64,000 nucleotides of DNA. Source: Lysobacter gummosus. Lineage in GTDB: Bacteria; Pseudomonadota; Gammaproteobacteria; Xanthomonadales; Xanthomonadaceae. The DNA lies in NCBI RefSeq assembly GCF_001442805.1, contig NZ_CP011131.1, positions 4,340,001 through 4,404,000 of the forward strand, given 5' to 3'. Under the pieces are notes generated by a model, which ran no database searches, was not told the origin of the DNA, and saw only the letters and a program-made list of their open reading frames with translations. Shown here piece by piece: positions 52,101 to 61,790 of the stretch. Within the stretch, counting starts at the first letter, position 1; every line of letters begins with the position of its first letter. The position numbers and the translations under genes were made by a program.

Positions 52101-55100
52101 AGGCGCGCGGCTTCGGCCTGCTCCGCGGTGAGGCGTTCGGCGGCGGCCTGCTCTTCGGCGGCCAGACGTTCGGCTTCGCGGCGCTCGGCTTCCAAACGCG
52201 CGGCTTCCGCGCGTTCGGCGGCGAGGCGTTCGGCTTCCACACGCGCGGCTTCGGCTTGTTCCGCGGCGAGGCGTTCGGCTTCCAGACGCGCGGCTTCGGC
52301 CTGTTCCGCGGCGAGGCGTTCGGCTTCCTGGCGCGCGGCCTCGGCTTGCTCGGCGGCGAGGCGTTCGGCTTCCGCACGCGCGGCTTCGGCTTGCTCGGCG
52401 GCCAGACGTTCGGCTTCCAGACGCGCGGCTTCGGCTTGCTCGGCGGCGAGGCGTTCGGCTTCCAGGCGTGCGGCTTCGGCCTGCTCGGCGGCGAGGCGTT
52501 CGGCTTCCAGACGCGCGGCTTCGGCGCGCTCGGCGGCGAGGCGCTCGGCTTCGGCGCGTTCGGCTTCAGCGCGCGCGGCGGCGGCTTGTTCGGCGGCGAT
52601 GCGCGCGGCTTGCGCTTGTTCGGCAGCGATGCGCTCGGCTTCGGCACGTTCGGCCTGGGCGCGCGCGGCTTGCGCCTGTTCGGCGGCGATGCGTTCGGCC
52701 GCGGCCTGTTCGGCGACGGCGCGCTCGGCGTCGACGCGGGCTTTTTCGATGCTGTGATCGCTCAGACCCAACGCGCCCAGAGTGTGCGCGTCGAGCTCGC
52801 CCGGCAGCTCATCGAGATTGATCTCGAAAGCTTCTTCGTTGGACGCGGGCGTGGAGGTCTGCGGCGGCGCCGGGCCGTCTTCGCTCTCGCGCTGCAGATC
52901 GTAGCCTTCGAAAGCGCTCAGATCGGTGGCGGTGAGTTCGGCCACTTCCTGGCCGCCCGGCAGTTCGTCGAGTTCGATTTCGAACTCTTCCACGACCATC
53001 GGCGAGCGCGCGTCGGGCAGGCTGTCGCGCAGCGCGGCGATGCGTTCGGGCAGGCCGAGGAACATCGGCACGTGCGGGGTCGGCGACTTCAGGGCCTCGA
53101 CCGTGCGGCGGATCGCGTCGGCGACCGCGCTCAGCGCGGAGATGCCTTCGCTGCTGGCCGGCGCGCCGCTGGCGAGCAGGCGCTTGACGTAGGCTTCGGT
53201 CGGCGCGGTGACGTCGGTGATGACCGGCACTTCGGTCATCGCGAAGGCGCCGTTCAAGGTGTGGATCGAACGCTGCAGTTGGTCGCTGGCCAGTTGCGGC
53301 TTGGCCTGCGCGCTGGCGAGCCAGGCCTCGATGGTGACGAGGTGGCCGGCGACTTCGCCGTCGAGGATTTCCAGCAGCACCGGATCGACCGAGGCCGGCA
53401 CGTACGGGCCTTCGGTGACGATCGCCGGCGGCGCGGCGGCTTCGACCGGCGGCTCGGCGGACACCGGCGCGGGCACCTGATAGAACGCTTCTTCGCCGCT
53501 GGCGAGCAGATCGGCATGCGCTTCGATGCCGGCCACGTCCACGCTCAGCGGCGCTTCGTTGCGCAGCGCGGCGTAGAAACCCGGCAGCGCGCGATGCGCG
53601 TGCTCGATCAGATCGATGACCTGCGGGCTGGCCGGACGGCCGTGCTCGCGCACCCGGTTGAGCAGGTTTTCGATCTTCCAGCTGAATTCGCCCAAGGTGC
53701 GCGCGCCGACCAGGCGGCCGCTGCCCTTGAGGGTGTGGAACACGCGCCGCACCGGCTGCACGCGCGCCAGGTCTTCCGGCGTTTCGCGCCAGGCCGGCAG
53801 CAGGTGATCGAGGTTGGCGATTTCTTCTTCGAATTCCTCGAGGAAGATTTCCCGCACTTCGTCGTCGATGTCGTCCACGGTCTCGAAGCCGCCGTGGGCG
53901 GGCTGCGACTGGCCGAGGAAGGACGGCGGCGAGGACGGCACCGCTTCCATCAGCGCGCTGTTGACCAGCCCGCCGGAGATGCGTTCGGTGACGTCGGCCG
54001 CTTCGGCCGGCGGCTGCGCCGTGTTCGGCTCGGCGTCGAAGGCCGAGGCGTACTGGGCGGCGCCGTGTTCGGCATCGACCGGTTCGGAAGAGGCGGACAG
54101 CTCGCGCGCCTGCACGTCGGACAAGGTCCATTCGGCGGCGGCGGGGATCTGGTTCTGCGCGGGCGGCGTGGGTGCGGCGGCCGGCGCCTGCGCGCCGTCC
54201 TGCGACGCGGCTTCGGCGGTCGCGGGCGCGGCGGCCTGTTCGGCCTGCGGTTCGGCCCGGACCACGTCCGGCAGCGGCCAGTAGCGCAGCGCTTCCAGGC
54301 TCTGGCGGGCGATGTCGAGGATGTCGTCGCGGTTCGGGCGTTGCTCGCGCAGCGCTTCGAGGTAGTACTCCAGGCTGGCCAGAGCATCGGCCAGGGTGTC
54401 GAGCTGCTGGCCGCTGGGCACGCGGCGGCGGCCGATCAGTTCGACTTCGGTGTAGCGCTTGACGCCGGTGAGGTAATCGGCGGCCAGCGGCAGCTCGATC
54501 ATGCGCAGGGCGCCGGCGACTTCGTCGAGCACGCGCGGCACTTCGATGAGTTCTTCGTGATCCCACTTGGTCTCGACGAAGGCGACGAAGGACTGGCGGG
54601 CGTCGCCGAAGTTGGCGATGGCTTCGCGCGCGACCACGTCGAGCACCTTGCGCGCTTCGCCGGCGAGCAGGTCTTCCTCGGCCTTGTCGTCGGGCAGGCC
54701 CAGGCGCGAGACCTGGTCGTCGAGCGAGGCGTCCACGTACAGCAGGGCGCCGGCGACATCGAGCAAGGTGCCTTCGTCGGCGGCGCGGCGGCCTTCGACG
54801 ATTTCGCTCATGGCCTCGCGCTGCTGCAGCACCACGGTGCGGGCCATGCCCAGCCCCATCATGCCGAGCGTGTCGCTGACCCGGGCCAGGGCTTCGACCT
54901 GCGGGCGCAGTTCGCCCGGGTCGGTCTGGTTGGTGCGCAGGTGCAGGTCGAGCGCGTCCTTGACCCGCAGCAGGTCTTCCTTGATCGCCGCCGCGACGGT
55001 GTCGAGCAGGGCGCGATTGCGGCCGCTGAGGCTGCCGCGGGCGTGTTCGAGTTCCGACTCGCTGGGCAGGTGCGCGGCGAGTTCGAAGGTCTGGCGCAGG

Positions 55101-55960
55101 TCGTCCAGCGCCGGATGGCGGCCGTCGCTGTGGGCGACGTGGTACAGCAGTTGACGGGTCGGCTCGGCGGCGGGCTCGCCGCGCGGCGCGCTGAAGCCGT
55201 CGTCGGCCAGCATCTGCCGCGCTTCGCGCTCGACGCCGCCGAAAGCCTGGCGCAGCGCGCGGGTCGGCGGCAGGGCGCCGTCGCGCAGCGCGTGGGCCAC
55301 GGAGGATGCGACCCACAGCATGCGCCGCACCGGTTCCAGCACCACGTCGGCCAGCAGGCCGTCGATGGCCGAGGCCAGTTGCGAAGCGTTGCCCGGCGCG
55401 CCGTCTTCCGGCCATGCGGCCAGGGCGTCGCGCAGCGAGGCCAGATGCGGAGCACTGGTGTTGCGGCCGCCGGCCGCGCCGACCGGCAGCGGCGGCGGCA
55501 GGTGCGCCGGCAGCGGACGGTCTAGGTTCGGCGCGAACAGCACGCTTTCGTTGAGGCCCGACTCGCCGCGCGTGGCGCGCAGTTCGTTGAGCAAGGGCAG
55601 CAGCACGATCGGAATATCGCGATGGCCGCCCTGCAGGCGTTCCAGGTAATCGGGCAGCAGCACCACGCCGCGCATCAGCGCCGCGCAGGCTTCGTCGCGG
55701 TCGTGGACCGCACCTTGCTGCAGCGCCACGGCCAGGCGCTCCATTTCCTCGGCGACCATCGCCGGGGCGTAGAGCTCGACCATGCGCAGGGTGCCGTGCA
55801 CCTGATGCAGATGGTTGGCGCACACGCGCATGCGCGAGGTGTCGGCGGGATCTTCGGCGAACGCCTCGATCTCCTGCCGCGCCTGACGCAGGGTTTCGTC
55901 CAGCTCGGGCTTGATCCAGCCCAGCGTGGTGGTGTCGATGGCTTCGCGCAGGGCGGTCAT
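49112..55960 (-). CDS. chpA: ChpA, multi-HPt hybrid CheA kinase of the Pil-Chp system
   Basis: Central kinase for type IV pilus twitching, 2282 residues. From the N-terminus: a first HPt-like domain ([14 protein letters not shown], His52), a FimL-like region, a second HPt-like domain without histidine ([13 protein letters not shown]), HPt with [14 protein letters not shown] (about residue 742), HPt with [11 protein letters not shown] (about 900), then a ~350-residue Ala/Glu/Arg helix made of 15-residue repeats (about 1075-1420), a last HPt with [13 protein letters not shown] (about 1547), the dimer/ATPase core ([29 protein letters not shown]), a CheW domain and a C-terminal receiver ([22 protein letters not shown]). 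The start at 55960 (MTALREAID) fits. Phosphate should pass to PilG and PilH. Confidence 0.95.
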   Translation of the reverse strand: MTALREAIDTTTLGWIKPELDETLRQARQEIEAFAEDPADTSRMRVCANHLHQVHGTLRMVELYAPAMVAEEMERLAVALQQGAVHDRDEACAALMRGVVLLPDYLERLQGGHRDIPIVLLPLLNELRATRGESGLNESVLFAPNLDRPLPAHLPPPLPVGAAGGRNTSAPHLASLRDALAAWPEDGAPGNASQLASAIDGLLADVVLEPVRRMLWVASSVAHALRDGALPPTRALRQAFGGVEREARQMLADDGFSAPRGEPAAEPTRQLLYHVAHSDGRHPALDDLRQTFELAAHLPSESELEHARGSLSGRNRALLDTVAAAIKEDLLRVKDALDLHLRTNQTDPGELRPQVEALARVSDTLGMMGLGMARTVVLQQREAMSEIVEGRRAADEGTLLDVAGALLYVDASLDDQVSRLGLPDDKAEEDLLAGEARKVLDVVAREAIANFGDARQSFVAFVETKWDHEELIEVPRVLDEVAGALRMIELPLAADYLTGVKRYTEVELIGRRRVPSGQQLDTLADALASLEYYLEALREQRPNRDDILDIARQSLEALRYWPLPDVVRAEPQAEQAAAPATAEAASQDGAQAPAAAPTPPAQNQIPAAAEWTLSDVQARELSASSEPVDAEHGAAQYASAFDAEPNTAQPPAEAADVTERISGGLVNSALMEAVPSSPPSFLGQSQPAHGGFETVDDIDDEVREIFLEEFEEEIANLDHLLPAWRETPEDLARVQPVRRVFHTLKGSGRLVGARTLGEFSWKIENLLNRVREHGRPASPQVIDLIEHAHRALPGFYAALRNEAPLSVDVAGIEAHADLLASGEEAFYQVPAPVSAEPPVEAAAPPAIVTEGPYVPASVDPVLLEILDGEVAGHLVTIEAWLASAQAKPQLASDQLQRSIHTLNGAFAMTEVPVITDVTAPTEAYVKRLLASGAPASSEGISALSAVADAIRRTVEALKSPTPHVPMFLGLPERIAALRDSLPDARSPMVVEEFEIELDELPGGQEVAELTATDLSAFEGYDLQRESEDGPAPPQTSTPASNEEAFEINLDELPGELDAHTLGALGLSDHSIEKARVDAERAVAEQAAAERIAAEQAQAARAQAERAEAERIAAEQAQAARIAAEQAAAARAEAERAEAERLAAERAEAARLEAERLAAEQAEAARLEAERLAAEQAEAARLEAERLAAEQAEAARAEAERLAAEQAEAARQEAERLAAEQAEAARLEAERLAAEQAEAARVEAERLAAERAEAARLEAERREAERLAAEEQAAAERLTAEQAEAARLEAERLEAERVAEEERLEYERLEAEYAAEAQRAEAERLAAEQAEAERLEAERLAAEQAEAERLEAERLAAEQAEAERLEAERFAAEQAEAERLEAERLAAEQAEVERLQAERLATEQAEAERLEAERIAAAQRDEADRLQAEYLQAANSEPDELVQAHLQDLAREAEAAAAAEAEQAARRAAAPSSAVAGISAALAAAFAQASSADPDPEASLDLSELDPELVDIFVEEGGDLLDHSDGLLAQLREAPNEREPLVGLQRDLHTLKGGARMAGIMAVGELGHVMESLLESVVDNRIELGRDGIVLLERGFDRLHAMVTRVGGRKAIAMPNALISVFEARSRGEALPGMAEGYEGEGAAQAAAVDTGALKPLSAPIVDAPFADEDDIGVRAPQEQVRIRADLLDRLVNYAGEVAIYRARLEQQLGAFRGAIAEMAATNLRMRDQLRRLEIETEAQIIARYQREGESGDQSFDPLELDRFSTLQQLSRALGESAADQNSLQITLDDLTRQYETLLLQQSRVSSELQEGLMRTRMVPFDTLLPRLRRVVRQASTELGKQVALKLEGTQGELDRNVLERMTAPLEHMLRNAVAHGLEKPEQRRAAGKPEEGTVRIAVRREGSEVVLEVADDGAGLDRAAIRRRGEERGLVRTDAVLSEADLDTLILEPGFSTADEVSRLAGRGVGMDVVASEVRQLGGTLDIHSNPGKGVHFTLRLPQTLAVTQAVFVRIGDITFAVPIASVRGVGRLSRELLDAGDVAYRYGGEDYHVHDLGVLVGHAPAKAEGQLQMPLLLIRSGDLRAAVTIDQVIGNREIVVKPVGPQVASVPGIFGATIMGDGRVVVILDIAPLVRRRAALLQDFALNAPPPPVPAETRRVPLVMVVDDSVTMRKVTGRVLERHNFEVVTAKDGIDALERLAERVPDLMLLDIEMPRMDGYELATQMKADPHLRDVPIVMITSRTGEKHRQRAFEIGVERYLGKPYQEPELIRNVFELLGISRSHG
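51695..52745 (-). repeat. About 1 kb of 45-base tandem repeats inside chpA
   Basis: The DNA consists of imperfect 45-base units (plus strand: gcggcgaggcgttcggcttc, then cagacgcgcggcttcggctt and gctc), coding for [15 protein letters not shown] and close variants. Units near 52240-52540 are almost identical; units towards both ends diverge ([28 protein letters not shown]). In all about 23 units are present. The product is charged, has no Pro or Gly, and should form one continuous alpha-helix or coiled coil between the fourth and fifth HPt regions of ChpA. Confidence 0.93.
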
Positions 55961-56128
55961 GACGTGATCCGCCCTTCTACGCGGCCGCATCGCAGACGCG
56001 GTCCATGGCTCAGCCAGCGATGTGTCGGACGCTTCATCCTCGGTACAACCCTTTCGTATGTCTGTGCCGCCTGCTGCAACTGCCGATCCATCACCGCACC
56101 TCGCTCAAACGGCTTCGCTGCCCGCCCT

Positions 56129-58147
56129 TCAGGCCGGCAGCTTGAAGTCGGCGACCGAACGGCGCAGGTCGGCGGCCAACTGCGCGAGGTTTCCAATCGA
56201 CGCGGCGGTCTGATTGGCGCCCTGCGAGGTCTGCGAGGTGATCTGCTGAATCGTGTTCATCGTCTGGGTGATGTTCGAGGCCGCGCTGGACTGCTGCTGG
56301 GCCGCGCTGGAAATGCCTTGAATCAGGTTCGACAAATCCGACGACACCTTTTCGATCTCGCCCAGTGCGGTACCGGCGTCCTCCGCCAATCGCGCACCGG
56401 CGACCACTTCGGAAGTCGTCTGTTCCATCGAGCTCACAGCTTCGTTGGTGTCGGACTGAATTGTCTGGACCAATGTCTCGATTCGCTTCGTCGCGTTGGA
56501 CGCGCGTTCGGCGAGCCGCTGCACTTCGTCGGCCACCACCGCGAACCCGCGGCCCGCTTCGCCGGCCGAGGCCGCCTGGATGGCCGCGTTGAGCGCGAGG
56601 ATGTTGGTCTGTTCGGAAATGTCGTTGATCAGTTCGACGATCGAGCCGATTTCCTGCGAGCTTTCGCCCAGCCGCTTGATTCGCTTGGAGGTCTCCTGGA
56701 TCTGGTCGCGGATCGAGTCCATGCCTTGAATCGTCTGCCGCACCACGCCCGCGCCCTTGGTCGCGATCTGCACCGAGCGCTGCGCCACGTCGGCCGACTC
56801 GGCGGAGTTCTTCGAGACCTGGTCGATGGAGGCGGCGATTTCGCTGATGCGGTCGGAGGCGGAGTTGATTTCCTGCGCCTGGTGTTCGGCGGCCTCGGCC
56901 AGATGCATGGCGGTGGCCTGGGTTTCCTGCGCGCTGGAGGCCACCTGCACCGAGGTGTCGGTAATGGTCTGCACCAGGCTGCGCAGCTGTTCGACGGCGA
57001 AGTTGATCGAGTCGGCGATCGCGCCGGTCATGTCCTCGGTGACGGTGGCCTTCACCGTCAGGTCGCCTTCTGCGAGCGAACCCATTTCGTCCAGCAAGCG
57101 CATGATCGCTTCCTGGTTACGGTCGTTGAGTTCCTTCGTGGTCTGGTAGCGGCGCTGCTGGGCGTAGTTCAGCGAGAACAGCAAGCCGCCGATGGCGATC
57201 AGCGCGGCCACGCCGGAGATGATCGATACCCAGATGTTGCCGAACACGCTGGTGTCGCGCACCGAGCCGAACGAGGTGAAGGCGCTGAACAGCGCCTCGC
57301 TCTCGCTGAGCATCTTGTCCGAGCCGCCGGTGATGGCCTCGGCCGCGGCCTGGGCCTGGAACAGGTTCTTGGAGCTGGCCGAAATGGCGTCCAGGTCCTT
57401 TTTCATTTCCTGCCACAGGGTTTCGGCCTGGCCCAGCGCGGCGAGCGCGCCGCCGTTGGACAGGGCGTTGACGCCGAAGGAGGCGTCGCCCTTGCGCAGG
57501 CCGGTGAGGATGTTGCCGAACACGATCGCGTCGCGGCCGAGTGCTTCGCCGGCCATGCCGGCGCCGCTGCCGCCGGCGCGGATTTCGGTGATGCGGCGGG
57601 CCATGGTCGCCGACAGCACCACCTGGCGCAGGGCGATGTAGACCTGCGAGGAGGGCGAGCCGGAGGCCGACATCGCGCGGACCAGTTCGTCCAGGCGCGC
57701 CTGCAGCTGCGGCACGCGGCCGGAGAAGCTGTCGGCGTTGCCGGCCAGGGCCAGCACGGCTTGCTCGGAGGCGATCACCTGATCGGCGCTCTTGCCCATC
57801 GGCTCCCAGCTCTTGCTGACCACGCCGATCGGGCCCGACACGCCGGCGGTGTTGCCGTAGTTGTCGTTGAGGCGCTGGATGTCGCCGTCGATGGCCGCCT
57901 TGGTCTTCTTGAACTCGGCGAAGGTGTCCTTGTTGCCGCCGACCGCTTCACGCCCCTGCACCGCGAGCTTCTGCGAGTTGACCTGCAGGCGCGAGGCCGC
58001 CGAGCTGGCGCCGCCCAGGCGGGCCGCCTTCCAGGTCGCGTAGCCTGTATTGAGGCCGAACACCAACACCGATAGGCCCAGCACGATCAGCCAGGTATTG
58101 GCGCCCAGTAGGCGGCTCTTGCCGGCGTTGTCCATCACAGTGCTCAT
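56129..58147 (-). CDS. pilJ: Methyl-accepting chemotaxis protein PilJ
   Basis: Transmembrane receptor of the Pil-Chp system, 672 residues. A short cytoplasmic N-terminus, helix 1 (about 12-36, [20 protein letters not shown]), a large periplasmic domain made of two PilJ-type four-helix bundles (about 40-300), helix 2 (about 306-328), a HAMP region ([21 protein letters not shown]) and a signalling domain whose tip reads [20 protein letters not shown], the conserved MCP hairpin, with [15 protein letters not shown] after it. It passes the pilin/surface contact signal via PilI to ChpA. It sits between pilI and chpA. Confidence 0.96.
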   Translation of the reverse strand: MSTVMDNAGKSRLLGANTWLIVLGLSVLVFGLNTGYATWKAARLGGASSAASRLQVNSQKLAVQGREAVGGNKDTFAEFKKTKAAIDGDIQRLNDNYGNTAGVSGPIGVVSKSWEPMGKSADQVIASEQAVLALAGNADSFSGRVPQLQARLDELVRAMSASGSPSSQVYIALRQVVLSATMARRITEIRAGGSGAGMAGEALGRDAIVFGNILTGLRKGDASFGVNALSNGGALAALGQAETLWQEMKKDLDAISASSKNLFQAQAAAEAITGGSDKMLSESEALFSAFTSFGSVRDTSVFGNIWVSIISGVAALIAIGGLLFSLNYAQQRRYQTTKELNDRNQEAIMRLLDEMGSLAEGDLTVKATVTEDMTGAIADSINFAVEQLRSLVQTITDTSVQVASSAQETQATAMHLAEAAEHQAQEINSASDRISEIAASIDQVSKNSAESADVAQRSVQIATKGAGVVRQTIQGMDSIRDQIQETSKRIKRLGESSQEIGSIVELINDISEQTNILALNAAIQAASAGEAGRGFAVVADEVQRLAERASNATKRIETLVQTIQSDTNEAVSSMEQTTSEVVAGARLAEDAGTALGEIEKVSSDLSNLIQGISSAAQQQSSAASNITQTMNTIQQITSQTSQGANQTAASIGNLAQLAADLRRSVADFKLPA

Positions 58148-58202
58148 GGTTCGGAAACCTCAGGTGTACGTGCGTTTGCGTGCTGGATTGAAGGGAGCGG
58201 CT

Positions 58203-58754
58203 TCAGGCCGCTGCTTGTCGGAATTCGGGAGTGCGCGCCAGCCGGTCGAGGCTGAAGATGCCCCAGGGCTGGCCATCGATGCGGTAGGCGCGATCGATGA
58301 AATGGGTGTAACGCCCCTCGATGAGGCCGTCGCCGGCCGCTTCTTCGAGGCTGATCTGCTGCTGGTCGTGGAAGCTGCGCTGGCCGTAGAGCTCGTCGAT
58401 CAACACCGCCACGTCGCCGCCGGGCTGGCGCACCAGCAAGATGCGCTGGCCTTCGTGCAGCACGGTGCGCTCGCCTTCCAGGAACTGCTTGAGGTCGACG
58501 ATCGGCAGCAGGCTGCCGCGCACGTTGGCCAGCCCGAGCATCCACGGCTGCGCGCCGGGGACCTGGGTGACCTGCGGCAGCGAGAGGATTTCCACCACCT
58601 CGGTGAAGGTCGAGGCCAGCCGGCGCCCGCCGATGCGGTAGCCGACGCCGCGCCACAGGCCGGGCGCATCGAGCTGTTCGGGCAGACCGGGTACGTGCGC
58701 CAGGGAGCGGCGCTCGTAATCGCTCAGCACATCGAACGGCGTCTTCAAGATCAT
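58203..58754 (-). CDS. pilI: CheW-like adaptor PilI
   Basis: Couples PilJ to the kinase ChpA. The 183-residue protein is a CheW domain with the N-terminal helix (FDVLSDYERRSLAHVPGL), VGYRIGGRRLASTFTEVVEI, PGAQPWMLGLANVRGSLLPI with the conserved NxRG motif, LKQFLEGERTVLHEGQRILLV, and a C-terminal strand pair. It ends 55 bases before pilJ and starts 4 bases after pilH, matching the Pseudomonas pilGHIJ order. Confidence 0.94.
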   Translation of the reverse strand: MILKTPFDVLSDYERRSLAHVPGLPEQLDAPGLWRGVGYRIGGRRLASTFTEVVEILSLPQVTQVPGAQPWMLGLANVRGSLLPIVDLKQFLEGERTVLHEGQRILLVRQPGGDVAVLIDELYGQRSFHDQQQISLEEAAGDGLIEGRYTHFIDRAYRIDGQPWGIFSLDRLARTPEFRQAAA

Positions 58755-58758
58755 CGTG

Positions 58759-59124
58759 TCAGTTACCCAGCAATTCTTTGATCCGCGCGATCAGGTCTTC
58801 CTCGCGCGGCGGTTTGACGATGTAGTCGCGCGCGCCCTGGCGCATGCCCCAGGCGCGGTCGGTCTCCATGCCCTTGGTGCTGACGATCAGGACCGGGATT
58901 TCCTTGGTCTGCGCGTCGCGACTGAGCGCGCGCGTGGCCTGGAACCCGTTCATGCCCGGCAACACCACGTCCATCATCACCAGGTCCGGCCGTTCCCGCT
59001 TGGCGGTCTCGATACCGTCCTCGGCACTGCCCGCGGCGAAAACTTCGTGCCCGTTGCGTTGCAGCAACTGAGTCAGGACCGCGGTGTCCGTCGGCGAGTC
59101 CTCAATAAGCAGGATGCGTGCCAT
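58759..59124 (-). CDS. pilH: CheY-like response regulator PilH
   Basis: Single receiver domain of 121 residues, one of two CheY-like outputs of Pil-Chp. The phosphoacceptor is Asp52 (LVMMDVVLPGMNG), the acidic pair is in LLIEDSPTD, and the conserved lysine in YIVKPPREEDL. In Pseudomonas PilH favours pilus retraction/PilT function or acts as a phosphate sink for PilG. It lies 19 bases after pilG. Confidence 0.95.
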   Translation of the reverse strand: MARILLIEDSPTDTAVLTQLLQRNGHEVFAAGSAEDGIETAKRERPDLVMMDVVLPGMNGFQATRALSRDAQTKEIPVLIVSTKGMETDRAWGMRQGARDYIVKPPREEDLIARIKELLGN

Positions 59125-59143
59125 GGTGTGCCTTACCCCCCGG

Positions 59144-59542
59144 TCAGGCGTGTACGTGCTTGCGAATCGCGTCGAGGAGTTCCTCGCGCGTAAAAGGCTT
59201 GGTCAGATATTGCTCGGAGCCGACGATGCGACCCCTCGCCTTGTCGAACAGACCGTCCTTGGACGACAGCATGATGACCGGCGTGCCCTTGAACAATTGA
59301 TTGTTCTTGATGAGCGCACAGGTCTGATAGCCGTCCAGACGCGGCATCATGATATCCACGAAAATGATCTGTGGCTGCTGGTCGGCGATCTTCGCCAACG
59401 CTTCGAACCCGTCGATGGCCGTGACCACCTCGCATCCTTCGCGTTTCAACAGCGTCTCGGCGGTTCGACGGATGGTCTTGGAATCGTCGATCACCATGAC
59501 CCTGAGACCATCGAGGCTGCCGCTACGAACCTCGTCGAGCAT
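59144..59542 (-). CDS. pilG: CheY-like response regulator PilG
   Basis: First gene of the Pil-Chp operon, 132 residues. Acidic pair in MVIDDSKTIRR (Asp19-Asp20), phosphoacceptor Asp63 (IIFVDIMMPRLDG), lysine in YLTKPFTREEL. In Pseudomonas PilG stimulates pilus extension through FimX/PilB. The start at 59542 (MLDEVRSG) is preceded by GGGGGA at a normal distance; the frame is open further upstream but has no family sequence. A sigma-70-type promoter is visible about 56-84 bases upstream. Confidence 0.95.
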   Translation of the reverse strand: MLDEVRSGSLDGLRVMVIDDSKTIRRTAETLLKREGCEVVTAIDGFEALAKIADQQPQIIFVDIMMPRLDGYQTCALIKNNQLFKGTPVIMLSSKDGLFDKARGRIVGSEQYLTKPFTREELLDAIRKHVHA

Positions 59543-59597
59543 TCTTTGTATCCCCCATTGCAAACGCCGTGAAATCCCCGGGCGTTGCGAAGCCGTC

Positions 59598-59626
59598 TTT
59601 ATTCCAAGCCGCACGCAGGCTGTCAA
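59598..59626 (-). promoter_or_regulatory. Sigma-70 promoter of the pilG operon
   Basis: On the minus strand, a perfect -35 TTGACA (59626-59621), a 17-base spacer and a -10 of AATAAA (59603-59598) lie about 56 bases upstream of the pilG ATG. The 330 bases between pilG and gshB hold no gene; the gshB promoter must lie in the same stretch but no convincing match was found. Confidence 0.6.
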
Positions 59627-59873
59627 GCGCGCATTCCGTGCTTGGAAACTGAATACGCAACGCACCGGCGTCACGAAGGGCATTTGCCGCGCATCACACG
59701 ATGCGGCAGAACCCCTCCATCGACCTGCGTATCGTCGCCCCTGGCATCGTGCGATGACCTGATCGTTGCGTGTCGCAAATGGACGCAGGGCGGCCGTTTA
59801 CGACCCCGACATCATGACAGATACCGGCGACCCGCCTGCTACCATCACGTCAATCTTTCAGGATTCCGTTCCC

Positions 59874-60836
59874 ATGCCGTTGGACATCGTCGTCGTGATG
59901 GACCCCATCGGGTCGATCAAGATCGCCAAGGACTCGACTTTCGCCATGCTACTGGAAGCCCAGCGGCGCGGACATCGGCTCTGGTATGTAGAACCGGGCG
60001 GTTTGAGCCTGGTGGGCGGTAAAGCCGTAGCGAAAGTCGCCTCTTTGACCGTGCGCGACGACAAGGCCGGCTGGCACGAACTGGGCGGTTGGTCACAAAT
60101 CGAACTCGGCGCCGCGCACGTGATCCTGATGCGCAAGGACCCGCCGGTCGATGCCGAGTACCTGCACGACACCCAGATCCTGTCCGTCGCCCAGCGCGCC
60201 GGCGCGTTCGTGGTCAACGACCCGCAGGGGCTGCGCGACTACAACGAGAAACTGGCCGCCCTGCTGTTTCCGCAGTGCTGCATCGACACCCTGGTCAGCC
60301 GCGACGCGGCCCAGCTCAAGGCCTTCGTCCAACAGCACGGCCAGGCGGTGCTCAAGCCGCTGGACGGCATGGGCGGGCGTTCGATCTTCCGCGCCGCAGC
60401 GGGTGAGGCCAACCTCAACGTCATCCTGGAAACCCTCGGCGACGGCGGCCGGCATTTGGTCATGGCGCAGAAATTCCTCCCGCAGATCAGCGCCGGCGAC
60501 AAACGCATCCTGCTGGTCGATGGCGTGCCGGTGGACTACGCCCTGGCCCGCATCCCGCAGGGCGACGAGTTCCGCGGCAACCTCGCCGCCGGCGGCCGCG
60601 GCGAGGGCCGCCCGCTGAGCGATCGCGACCGCTGGATCGCTCATGAGGTCGGCCCGGAGATGAAACGCCGCGGCATGCTGTTCGTGGGCCTGGACGTGAT
60701 CGGCGACTACATGACCGAGCTCAACGTCACCAGCCCGACCTGCATCCGCGAGCTCGACGAACAATTCGGCCTCAACATCGCCGGCTTGCTGTTCGACGCC
60801 ATCGAGGCCCGCCTGCAAGCCGCCCGCGCCGCATGA
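59874..60836 (+). CDS. gshB: Glutathione synthetase GshB
   Basis: ATP-grasp ligase joining glycine to gamma-glutamylcysteine. The 320-residue protein starts at 59874 with MPLDIVVVMDPIGSIKIAKD, the family's N-terminus; in-frame ATGs at 59814 and 59766 would add non-conserved residues. Further motifs are LMRKDPPVDAEYLHDTQIL, VVNDPQGLRDYNEKLAALLF, VLKPLDGMGGRSIFR (glycine-rich ATP loop), RILLVDGVPVDYALARIP and FVGLDVIGDYMTELNVTSPT. gshB beside pilG is conserved with Pseudomonas aeruginosa. Confidence 0.97.
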   Translation: MPLDIVVVMDPIGSIKIAKDSTFAMLLEAQRRGHRLWYVEPGGLSLVGGKAVAKVASLTVRDDKAGWHELGGWSQIELGAAHVILMRKDPPVDAEYLHDTQILSVAQRAGAFVVNDPQGLRDYNEKLAALLFPQCCIDTLVSRDAAQLKAFVQQHGQAVLKPLDGMGGRSIFRAAAGEANLNVILETLGDGGRHLVMAQKFLPQISAGDKRILLVDGVPVDYALARIPQGDEFRGNLAAGGRGEGRPLSDRDRWIAHEVGPEMKRRGMLFVGLDVIGDYMTELNVTSPTCIRELDEQFGLNIAGLLFDAIEARLQAARAA

Positions 60837-61714
60837 GTTCGATCGCGCCACCCCTGCCCGGCGGCGGCTTGGCCGAGCCGCAGCGTTTCAGCGCCACCAT
60901 AGTGCTGTCGGTGATCGTCCACGGCATTCTTCTGCTCGGCGTCGGCTACACCCTGGAGAAAGCCGCGCCGGTGGTGCCGACGCTGGACGTGATCCTGACC
61001 CAGACCCAGACCGCGCTGACGCCCAAGCAGGCCGATTTCCTCGCCCAGGCCAACAACCAGGGCGGCGGCGAGCACGACAAGAGCACCCGCCCGCGCGACA
61101 ACCAGTCCGGGCCGGCCCCGCAGGCCGAGGCCGGCGTGGCGCAGATGGCGTTGCGCGCGCAGTCGCCCACGGCGCAGCCAGAGCCGGTCGCGCGCGTGGT
61201 CAGCAGCACCCGCGGCGAGACCGTGGTCGCCCGCGACCGCGCCACCCAGACCCCGACCGAGCGGCCGCTGCCGGCCGGCGAGCGCAAGATCGAACACGAC
61301 ATCGAGATGGCGCGCCTGGCCGCCGAGATCCACATGCGCTCGGAGCGCTATGCCAAGCGCCCGAGCCGCAAGTTCGTCTCCGCCAGCACCACCGAATACG
61401 CCTGGGCCGGCTACCTGCGCTCGTGGGTGGACCGGGTCGAGCGCGTGGGCAACCTCAACTACCCCGACGAAGCGCGTCGCCGCCGCTTGGCCGGGCAAGT
61501 CGTCATCAGCGTGGCGGTTCGGCGCAACGGCAGTGTCGAGCGTGCCGATATCGTGCGCAGCAGCGGCATCGCTTTGCTGGACGCCTCGGCCCTGCGTATC
61601 GCCCGGCTGGCGGAGCCGTATCCGCCGCTGCCTAAGACCGAAGAAGACCCGGATATCCTGCATGTGACCCGCACCTGGAATTTCCTGCCGGGCGGATCGC
61701 TGGTGGACGAGTAG
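60833..61714 (+). CDS. TonB-family energy transducer (TonB3-like)
   Basis: A 293-residue TonB-type protein that overlaps gshB by four bases (ATGA). It has a single N-terminal membrane helix (VLSVIVHGILLLGVGYTL), about 150 residues of Gln/Pro/Ala/Thr-rich periplasmic spacer with a helical charged part (EIEMARLAAEI-type), and a C-terminal TonB domain (WVDRVERVGNLNYPDEARRR, VVISVAVRRNGSVERADIV, LDASALRIARLAEPYPPLP). The same order, tonB3-gshB-pilG, exists in Pseudomonas aeruginosa, where tonB3 is needed for twitching. A role in pilus assembly rather than iron uptake is therefore likely, by inference. Confidence 0.87.
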   Translation: MSSIAPPLPGGGLAEPQRFSATIVLSVIVHGILLLGVGYTLEKAAPVVPTLDVILTQTQTALTPKQADFLAQANNQGGGEHDKSTRPRDNQSGPAPQAEAGVAQMALRAQSPTAQPEPVARVVSSTRGETVVARDRATQTPTERPLPAGERKIEHDIEMARLAAEIHMRSERYAKRPSRKFVSASTTEYAWAGYLRSWVDRVERVGNLNYPDEARRRRLAGQVVISVAVRRNGSVERADIVRSSGIALLDASALRIARLAEPYPPLPKTEEDPDILHVTRTWNFLPGGSLVDE

Positions 61715-61790
61715 CGGCGGGCGGAACCCGCGTTATCGTGAGCCGACGCGGCACCCGGCCGCGCCTTCTCGCATCAATGGACTGAACGCA

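Noticed and set aside
51695..52745. CRISPR array
   Set aside because: The 45-base units are directly adjacent without spacers and lie in frame within chpA.
49112..55525. Very long open frames on the plus strand opposite chpA (one of more than 2200 codons)
   Set aside because: They mirror the third-position GC bias and the repeat of the real minus-strand gene; the sequences (runs of [12 protein letters not shown] or Arg/Ala) have no domain, start signal or plausible composition.
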